Assembly (NCBI GenBank): GCA_938038035.1
Contig: CALHQV010000193.1
Location: 1-7,044, forward strand
Source of the DNA: an uncultured Gemella sp.
Lineage (GTDB): Bacteria > Bacillota > Bacilli > Staphylococcales > Gemellaceae
DNA: 7,044 nt
Direction: 5' to 3'
Below the pieces are notes generated by a model. That model worked only from the letters and a program-made list of their open reading frames with translations. It searched no databases and was not told where the DNA came from. A program made the position numbers and the translations under genes. Of this stretch, positions 6,101-7,044 are shown piece by piece. Each line of letters starts with the position of its first letter. Position 1 is the first letter of the stretch.

Positions 6101-7044
6101 GTAACCTTCACACCAAATAAAGACTTCGTTGGCACACCAGACCCAGCTAAAGTAGTTGTAACAGATCCTACAAATGGTACAACTGTTGAGTCAAGTTACA
6201 CTCCAACTGTAACTCCAGTTACACCAACAGGTGTGGATACAGGTTCTACAGGTCCTAAGAACACTCCTCAATCTGGTACACCAACATTTGTACCTGGTCA
6301 TAAAGATGTACCAATGGACAATACTGTTCCTGCTAAATTTGAAGATGGTACAACAAGTAAAACAGTTCCAAACGAAGGAACATATACTGTTGATCCAACA
6401 GGTAAGGTAACCTTCACACCAAATAAAGATTTCGTTGGAACTGCAACAGGAGTAACTATTGTACGTAAAGACACAAATGGAACTGTAGCGAAAGCTACTT
6501 ATACTCCGCGCGTGCTTTCTGAAGATGGTACAGTTATTGCTAAGTATGTGAATAAAGAAGGTGAAGCAATCGCAGATACAACTGTTGTTGTTGAAAACGA
6601 AGAAACAGGAACTTCTTACACATCATCAGCTAAGACAATTCCAGGTTATGTATTAACAGAAACTCCAGCTAATGCAAATGGTACAGTTACAAACGGTTTG
6701 ACAACTATTACTTATGTATATGAAAAAGCAACTCAAAACGCTACAATTACATATGTAGATGTCACAACTGGAACTGAAAAAGTTCTTGGAGATATTGATA
6801 AGGCTTCTGGTAAGTTCGATGAAGTGATCAATTACTCTACTGAAGACCGTATTATTGCTCTTCAAAAAGCTGGATATGAATTGGTAAACGATGGATTCAC
6901 AACTGAAGATGGACGTGTTTATGATGCAGATGATACTAAGAATAACTTCAAGGTAACAGTTAAACAACGTGTGGAACCTGTGACTCCAGATGATGAGAAA
7001 CCTGTTCCAGGAAAACCAGTTAATCCAGAAGATCCAAACTCACC
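38..7044 (+). CDS. Giant YSIRK-type fibrillar adhesin with CshA-type and MucBP/Mub-type repeats (3' partial)
   Basis: This is a predicted cell-wall-anchored surface adhesin, open for 2,335 codons with no stop; the 3' end is missing. The start is fixed by GGAGGT at 21-26, an in-frame TAA just before the ATG, and an immediate YSIRK-type signal peptide. Domain order by residue: signal peptide 1-44; Ala/Lys/Glu-rich coiled-coil stalk about 88-275; non-repetitive globular and Ig-like region about 276-1070; CshA-type fibril repeats R1-R5 1071-1651; MucBP 1652-1733; MucBP_2-like 1734-1824; Pro-rich linker; Mub_B2-like 1854-1952; CshA-type repeats R6-R7 1953-2159; MucBP 2160-2231; MucBP_2-like 2232-2311; Pro-rich linker to the end. 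I see no cysteine codon in my translation, which is usual for Gram-positive wall proteins. CshA repeats build fibrils in oral streptococci and MucBP/Mub modules bind mucin or glycans in lactobacilli; adhesion to host mucosa is therefore inferred. An LPxTG anchor is expected downstream. It is not CshA itself, because CshA is not known to carry MucBP cassettes. Confidence 0.97.
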   Translation, partial: MKGKQQDYRVEKYIRYGIRKYSFGAASVAIAAGLMFLGNGAVSATEVQGTEVAVASTTSKAQDGVPSSDKGKSESETASTNATVESKSEAIKVADKVALTNKVAALEAKLSTAKKADAAAQTAVKEALVSAKAILAKVDASQADVDAEAAKIADLTAVLTESDASAKKAEEAKKAEEAKKAETATPITDAKKVLDQVTSEAEVTNVLAEEAVRKNHVEGENKEAIEAAVAKNKEVIAEAKKTLDVKDLTIKEIDAQLSRLNESILAVYNDLKKAGIGRDGKLAVALAAQDFYAEESTNTTHASEINARVHTGTDTYPIPLQEIKLITGTDSSGLEVVVYSNQRNGDQRGAGNGMHTEQGGTTGHNNTGRVDYPLTPEAAKKLAEEAPLWRNKLRADGSTIANRATAIYSADGGYEYLATEIYKYGYEQGIDRVYIKGLKDRIAVTEAAKKAGWSLTSITPTNMVPGLAYDEATDTIQGVVSSDIENGVYDLRFNITATNTDGRSVTFQLQNLRMGWVGWQDTTPPKIESDSARYERTVGDDANINVRIYDNAGSGVIPKGSRGNYDYTTAEGKVIKVRKQNSPAVTGVSGYNTTGATLDDSKVLIPGTNYSLSNSSGAEQANDRTNNGNAIIGGKVTEAGIYTVSVYAKDYDKLSNRTTWNQSGQEAHASITVVVKPKVEVQNVETYSTTVPVKISRGATSAKVTMPDGTVTNLKVVNGKWRVDSGSTNRAVTENQELGSVDSDTIFNIPVTSEATAKVGVDNITVEASSENVKGTFLREQVELTGTDNKKHTAKLNSATGHWELPADYAEVKTPNGDGTTTWIKRQVYTEAQQDGAMKFYIYEYTRKLDINGKVISVTTPERPLTEYASKNTSQAGDGMSVTITYDKHSNTWTSSDGTEVTATKLGDDSWEVHTKSGFGGIIRGTIATSSDVATVVNTKPTASSQNYTSTKGTAVDLRNEAKAAVRISDTEDTKYSKTTYITRITVTSPSGVQKVYDTNQDANNYNLASGYTLNEVGVYTVTVDVIDSNGNYTTDATIGGTESGVDHGAGSSTATTTYHITVTDTIKGHNVTSSDIQGATQTGTPTFTSVGDGSTISPSATSPAKLVAADGSLVETLKVANEGTYTINPATGVVTFEPLPTFTGPATPVTVQLTAILGTDANNANITATATATYTPTVVPVKPTAVASQTTGPQGKAQTSAIKFDAADTDDTTVNFAKGTVSIDANTTKSVDLNTASVTLLNENGDAVPSVTVANEGTYTLNKATNVITFQPVATFTGTVTKPVNVRIADANGTTVTTTYTPTVTDVTMTAENATSEDVQGKTQTGTPEFETSDPSVTIATRQLIDPSTMQPTTSVTIANEGTYTIDPTTGVVTFVPVPTFTREGTGVTVQATDSNGETATATYKPTVTPITITGEDVTSKNIQGEQQSETPLFSSSDESAPVSNYKLVDPATGNPTTATSVTVENVGTYTIDPTTGVVTFQPVATYKGTPAPVTVQASATITNAKGESTVITGTATYTPTVVPVAPTAKESATVGKQGQAQTSQIVFDTPDTDATTLNFAKGETSEVLGDDGQPKSVALNTASVTLLNANGDAVPSVTVENEGTYTLDKTTNVITFQPTEEFTGKATPVNVRIADANGTTVTTTYTPTVVAEDGTVIVEYKDEEGNVISPSTTPVNNEKVTTPFTTEPKEIPGYTLVKVATTNGTVDEATKNVSGKVTNDTTTVTYTYRKNVQTATISYYDVTTGTEVAIDSAKVPAASAETVEGVYNGAIDFTNREKAIAALEKAGYTLVEDSFVAATTADKLFDNDTAVTQNFKVTVKQRVEPVTPNDEKPVPGKPVNPEDPNSPVWPNTAENLELTKTVTRTIKYRYNDENGKEVTADEVQTVTFTRSASVNLVTGNVEYTDWSVAQTLEEVVSPEVANYTYDKETVPSLEVTNESTDSTVYVIYKPVAPTATPATSTDIQGKPQTGTPTYKHADGTELKPTTDNPAKFVGTEETTIPATKDGKTVGTYTIDPTGTVTFTPNKDFVGTPDPAKVVVTDPTNGTTVESSYTPTVTPVTPTGVDTGSTGPKNTPQSGTPTFVPGHKDVPMDNTVPAKFEDGTTSKTVPNEGTYTVDPTGKVTFTPNKDFVGTATGVTIVRKDTNGTVAKATYTPRVLSEDGTVIAKYVNKEGEAIADTTVVVENEETGTSYTSSAKTIPGYVLTETPANANGTVTNGLTTITYVYEKATQNATITYVDVTTGTEKVLGDIDKASGKFDEVINYSTEDRIIALQKAGYELVNDGFTTEDGRVYDADDTKNNFKVTVKQRVEPVTPDDEKPVPGKPVNPEDPNS
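170..298 (+). other. Ser/Thr/Lys-rich linker of the mature N-terminus
   Basis: Residues 45-87, beginning Thr-Glu-Val after the predicted cleavage site. Rich in Ser, Thr, Lys, Glu and Ala with no predicted hydrophobic core, so probably disordered. It joins the signal peptide to the helical stalk. Such low-complexity leaders are common in YSIRK proteins. No binding motif is recognised. Confidence 0.6.
299..862 (+). other. Ala/Lys/Glu-rich helical (coiled-coil) stalk
   Basis: Residues about 88-275. Long stretches of Ala, Lys, Glu, Leu and Val lack Pro and Gly and show i/i+3/i+4 hydrophobic spacing, for example VALTNKVAALEAKL and IKEIDAQLSRLNESI. In the middle (residues 167-182, nt 536-583) there is a tandem KKAEEA hexamer run. 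A Thr-Pro-Ile break after it (about residues 183-187) divides the region into two helical parts. Helical N-terminal segments are common in mitis-group YSIRK surface proteins. The role is inferred to be structural or a binding helix bundle; no named Pfam family is assigned. Confidence 0.75.
536..583 (+). repeat. KKAEEA tandem hexapeptide run
   Basis: Residues 167-182 read as nearly three copies of Lys-Lys-Ala-Glu-Glu-Ala. The DNA copies have diverged by synonymous changes (gct/gca, gaa/gag). The run includes a seven-A tract at 553-559. Charged Ala-rich repeats of this kind form stable single helices or coiled coils. Copy number may vary among strains. Confidence 0.7.
863..1411 (+). other. Unrecognised globular segment of the N-terminal tip
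   Basis: Residues about 276-458. After the helical stalk, composition changes to a mixed globular one with Trp, Tyr, His and Asn. Residues about 308-373 are polar, with a Gly/Asn/His-rich loop (NGDQRGAGNGMHTEQGG). Residues 374-455 are helical-looking, starting LTPEAAKKLAEEAPLW and ending AAKKAGWSL, with an aromatic YEYLATEIYKYGYEQGIDRV core. I do not recognise a family. The position at the distal end of a long repeat stalk makes it a candidate ligand-binding domain, which is inference only. Confidence 0.55.
1412..1561 (+). other. Putative-Ig (He_PIG-like) segment
   Basis: Residues 459-508. The pattern PGLAYDEATDTIQG followed by ENGVYDLRFNITATNTDG and RSVTF matches the He_PIG putative Ig layout: a Pro-Gly-Leu start, a Thr-Ile-x-Gly turn, then Gly-x-Tyr and a final strand with Thr/Asp. 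Such Ig-like modules act as spacers in many bacterial surface proteins. A Trp-rich strand (MGWVGWQDTTPPKI, about residues 514-527) closes the unit and leads into the next Ig-like domain. Called by motif, not by profile search. Confidence 0.6.
1619..2071 (+). other. Ig-like beta domain following the TTPPKI linker
   Basis: Residues about 528-678. It begins after the classic inter-domain Thr-Thr-Pro-Pro and contains NINVRIYDNAGSGV, typical of bacterial Ig-like surface domains where a 'D-N-x-G-S-G' turn follows the second strand. It ends with GIYTVSVYAKDYDKLSN and ASITVVVKPKV, a last-strand pattern. At about 150 residues it is longer than a simple Ig fold because of Asn/Ser/Gly-rich loops near residues 585-645. 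Likely a spacer or part of the tip; ligand unknown. Confidence 0.55.
2072..2851 (+). other. Beta-rich segment with four spaced Trp hairpins
   Basis: Residues about 679-938, no family recognised. Four Trp residues sit in the same local setting, two residues after a small or polar turn residue and on an exposed strand: GKWRV (Trp721), GHWEL (Trp803), NTWTS (Trp893) and DSWEV (Trp911). Several follow an 'x-DGT-x-V-T' strand, as in MPDGTVTNLKVVNGKW. This suggests diverged beta-hairpin repeats. One more aromatic cluster, MKFYIYEYTRKLDING, lies at about residues 838-853. Function unknown; part of the probable binding region. Confidence 0.45.
2852..3247 (+). other. Last Ig-like domain before the fibril repeats
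   Basis: Residues about 939-1070. It begins with NTKPTASSQNYTSTKGTAVD, a typical cadherin/Ig-like domain opening, contains ITRITVTSPSGVQKVYDT, and ends with VGVYTVTVDVIDSNGNYTT and a Ser/Thr/Gly-rich tail leading to YHITVTDTIKG. The 'G-x-Y-T-V-T-V-x-V-x-D-x-x-G-N' strand is shared by many streptococcal surface Ig-like modules. It joins the non-repetitive head to the repeat stalk at residue 1071. Confidence 0.55.
3248..3583 (+). repeat. CshA-type fibril repeat R1 (long form)
   Basis: Residues 1071-1182. It begins with NVTSSDIQGATQTGTPTF, the repeat-start signature (x-T-S-x-D-I-Q-G-x-x-Q-T-G-T-P). The core is NEGTYTINPATGVVTFEP and the terminal strand is ATYTPTVVPV. This matches the CshA-type fibril repeat family of about 100 residues that forms fibrils on oral streptococci. 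Compared with the short form it has about ten extra residues before TYTPTV (AILGTDANNANITATAT). Confidence 0.85.
3584..3961 (+). repeat. CshA-type fibril repeat R2 (variant start)
   Basis: Residues 1183-1308. The opening is a variant, TGPQGKAQTSAIKF, with AQTS in place of QTGTP, followed by an insertion around DTDDTTVNFAKGT. The core is NEGTYTLNKATNVITFQP and the end is TTTYTPTVTDV. Its second half is nearly identical in DNA to R5, so the two derive from a fairly recent copy event or are kept alike by recombination. Confidence 0.85.
3736..3951 (+). repeat. DNA direct repeat, copy in R2
   Basis: Pairs with 4777-4989 in R5. Bases 3736-3767 match 4777-4808 exactly. Bases 3887-3951 match 4925-4989 with one mismatch in 65 (gcaaat versus gccaat). 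Between them the copies differ at several sites and by one codon in length. Identity is concentrated in blocks, which suggests recombination between repeats, not uniform divergence. Confidence 0.85.
3962..4273 (+). repeat. CshA-type fibril repeat R3 (standard form)
   Basis: Residues 1309-1412, about 104 residues, near the usual family length. The opening is NATSEDVQGKTQTGTPEF, the core NEGTYTIDPTTGVVTFVP, and the end ATYKPTVTPI with Lys in place of Thr in the TYTPTV signature. It stands between the R1-R2 and R4-R5 pairs and has no close DNA copy in the window. Confidence 0.87.
4274..4615 (+). repeat. CshA-type fibril repeat R4 (long form)
   Basis: Residues 1413-1526. It opens with DVTSKNIQGEQQSETPLF, where Ser-Glu replaces Thr-Gly of the signature. 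The core is NVGTYTIDPTTGVVTFQP. Like R1 it has extra residues before the terminal strand (SATITNAKGESTVITG) and the same ending ATYTPTVVPV, so it is the partner of R1 in a duplicated two-repeat unit. Confidence 0.85.
4616..4990 (+). repeat. CshA-type fibril repeat R5 (variant start)
   Basis: Residues 1527-1651. It opens with TVGKQGQAQTSQIVF, the same variant as R2, and shares the block LNTASVTLLNANGDAVPSV with one change. The core is NEGTYTLDKTTNVITFQP and the end VTTTYTPTV. It runs directly into the first MucBP domain with only Val-Ala between the final strand and the Glu-Asp-Gly-Thr start of MucBP. Confidence 0.85.
4777..4989 (+). repeat. DNA direct repeat, copy in R5
   Basis: Second copy of the block described for R2 (3736-3951), about 1.04 kb downstream. 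The spacing equals three fibril repeats, so unequal exchange here would remove or add three whole repeats in frame. Confidence 0.85.
4991..5236 (+). repeat. MucBP domain, copy 1
   Basis: Residues 1652-1733. Pattern EDGTVIVEYKDEEGNVISPS, then KEIPGYTLVKV, Asn-Gly-Thr-Val, and the closing strand TTTVTYTYRKN. This is the standard MucBP (mucin-binding protein) layout: first strand with 'V-x-Y-x-D-x-x-G', central 'I-P-G-Y', final 'V-x-Y-x-Y'. The family is widespread in lactobacilli and listeriae and occurs in streptococcal mucin-binding surface proteins. Mucin or glycan binding is inferred from the family. Confidence 0.88.
5237..5509 (+). repeat. MucBP_2-like (mucin-binding B-type) domain, copy 1
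   Basis: Residues 1734-1824. Features: ATISYYDVTTGTEVA as first strands, a helix REKAIAALEKAGYTLVED, an Asp/Asn-rich loop ending FDNDTAV, and the final strand QNFKVTVKQ. The 'I-x-Y-x-D-x-T-T-G' and 'L-x-x-A-G-Y-x-L-V' signatures are those of the ubiquitin-like mucin-binding domains found in Mub repeats of Limosilactobacillus reuteri. Copy 2 at 6731-6970 is clearly related but well diverged except for the last strand. Confidence 0.8.
5483..5583 (+). repeat. Long near-exact DNA direct repeat, copy 1
   Basis: These 101 bases match 6944-7044 at 99 positions, 1,461 bases apart (487 codons). The two differences are cca versus cct (silent) and aat versus gat (Asn to Asp, at 5528/6989). The last 55 bases (5529-5583) are identical to 6990-7044. 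The repeat covers the last MucBP_2 strand and the Pro-rich linker. Confidence 0.95.
5510..5596 (+). other. Pro-rich inter-domain linker, copy 1
   Basis: Residues 1825-1853, including EPVTPNDEKPVPGKPVNPED followed by Pro-Asn-Ser-Pro-Val-Trp-Pro. An extended, charged Pro/Glu/Lys linker between the MucBP_2-like and Mub_B2-like domains. The same linker follows copy 2 at 6971. Most of it belongs to the nearly exact DNA repeat described separately. Confidence 0.85.
5597..5893 (+). repeat. Mub_B2-like domain
   Basis: Residues about 1854-1952. Pattern LTKTVTRTIKYRYNDENGKE, then VQTVTFTRSASVNLVTGNVE and WSVAQTLEEVVSPEVANYTY, ending VYVIYKP. The 'V-T-R-T-I-x-Y', 'V-T-F-T-R-x-x-x-V-x-L-V-T-G', 'S-P-E-V-x-x-Y-x-x' and 'V-x-Y-K' elements match the Mub B2-like domain of mucus-binding proteins. 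It completes the first MucBP / MucBP_2 / Mub_B2 cassette. The second cassette should continue with the same domain past the window end. Confidence 0.82.
5894..6220 (+). repeat. CshA-type fibril repeat R6
   Basis: Residues 1953-2061. Opening ATSTDIQGKPQTGTPTY, core VGTYTIDPTGTVTFTPNKDF and terminal strand ESSYTPTVTPV. The core with 'TFTPNKDFVG' is the canonical CshA-type version; R1-R5 instead carry variants such as 'TFQPVATFTG'. R6 and R7 therefore form a separate subgroup of repeats placed between the two mucin-binding cassettes. Confidence 0.88.
6221..6514 (+). repeat. CshA-type fibril repeat R7
   Basis: Residues 2062-2159. Opening STGPKNTPQSGTPTF, core NEGTYTVDPTGKVTFTPNKD and end KATYTPRV, with Arg instead of Thr in the last signature position. 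It is about 98 residues, the shortest unit here. The 23 bases at 6407-6429 are identical to 6101-6123 of R6, at a spacing of 306 bases (102 codons). It leads straight into MucBP copy 2. Confidence 0.87.
6515..6730 (+). repeat. MucBP domain, copy 2
   Basis: Residues 2160-2231. Pattern SEDGTVIAKYVNKEGEAIAD, then KTIPGYVLTETPANANGTV and the closing strand TTITYVYEKA. It has the same layout as copy 1 (4991-5236) but is about ten residues shorter, lacking the 'DEATKNVSG' insertion before the last strand. The Glu-Asp-Gly-Thr-Val start lies 1,524 bases after that of copy 1. Confidence 0.88.
6731..6970 (+). repeat. MucBP_2-like domain, copy 2
   Basis: Residues 2232-2311. Pattern NATITYVDVTTGTEKVLG, a helix EDRIIALQKAGYELVND, an Asp-rich loop and the final strand NNFKVTVKQ. 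Most of the domain is clearly diverged from copy 1, with several indels, while the last strand is identical. Probably followed downstream by a Mub_B2-like domain, as in the first cassette. Confidence 0.8.
6944..7044 (+). repeat. Long near-exact DNA direct repeat, copy 2 at window end
   Basis: Second copy of 5483-5583. Identity begins abruptly at the aacttc of the last strand; bases just upstream differ. The repeat runs to the final base of the window, so its true downstream end cannot be seen. Confidence 0.95.
6971..7044 (+). other. Pro-rich inter-domain linker, copy 2 (cut by the window end)
   Basis: From residue 2312 to the window end, within codon 2336. Same sequence as copy 1 except Asp for Asn (PVTPDDEKPV). 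The window stops in the Ser-Pro before the point where copy 1 continues with Val-Trp-Pro. Confidence 0.85.

Noticed and set aside
5884..6967. Antisense open frames at 5884-6135 and 6653-6967
   Set aside because: They are shadows of repeats R6 and of the second MucBP cassette. The Val/Gly-rich composition of the first is the reverse reading of Thr/Pro codons.
3248..7044. Direct repeats considered as a CRISPR array
   Set aside because: The repeats are about 100 codons long, in frame, diverged and translated throughout. There are no short palindromic repeats with unique spacers.

Overview
The whole window is one gene. A single open reading frame starts at an ATG at 38 behind a strong Shine-Dalgarno sequence (21-26) and stays open to the last base (7044), so 2,335 complete codons are present and the C-terminus is missing. 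No other gene, RNA gene, mobile element, CRISPR array or terminator is supported. The product is a giant, secreted, cysteine-free, Thr/Val/Ala-rich surface adhesin of the streptococcal YSIRK type. The signal peptide, the CshA-type fibril repeats, the MucBP/Mub-type modules and the moderately low GC content (about 40% by eye, not counted) fit an oral or mitis-group Streptococcus. Genus is fairly secure from the domain mix; species is not.

Layout from N to C: (1) YSIRK-type signal peptide, residues 1-44. (2) Short Ser/Thr/Lys linker. (3) Ala/Lys/Glu-rich helical, probably coiled-coil stalk, about 88-275. (4) A long non-repetitive part, about 276-1070, holding an unrecognised globular segment, a putative-Ig (He_PIG-like) segment, further Ig-like beta segments and a stretch with recurring Trp hairpins; this is the best candidate for the binding tip. 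(5) Five CshA-type fibril repeats R1-R5, about 1071-1651, in which R1-R2 and R4-R5 look like copies of a two-repeat unit. (6) First mucin-binding cassette: MucBP, MucBP_2-like, Pro-rich linker, Mub_B2-like, 1652-1952. (7) Two more CshA-type repeats R6-R7, 1953-2159. (8) Second cassette: MucBP, MucBP_2-like and the same Pro-rich linker, 2160-2335, where the window stops.

The likely working model is a sortase-anchored fibril. The N-terminal domains would be displayed at the tip by a stalk of CshA-type repeats, with mucin- or glycan-binding cassettes placed along the shaft. The sortase motif is not in the window and must lie downstream.

The most useful observation concerns the window end. The final 55 bases are an exact copy of 5529-5583, and the surrounding 101 bases differ at only two positions. 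This suggests that the sequence stops because an assembler met a repeat, not because of biology. The same repeat shows a sharp jump in identity next to diverged domains, which points to recent recombination or duplication within the gene.
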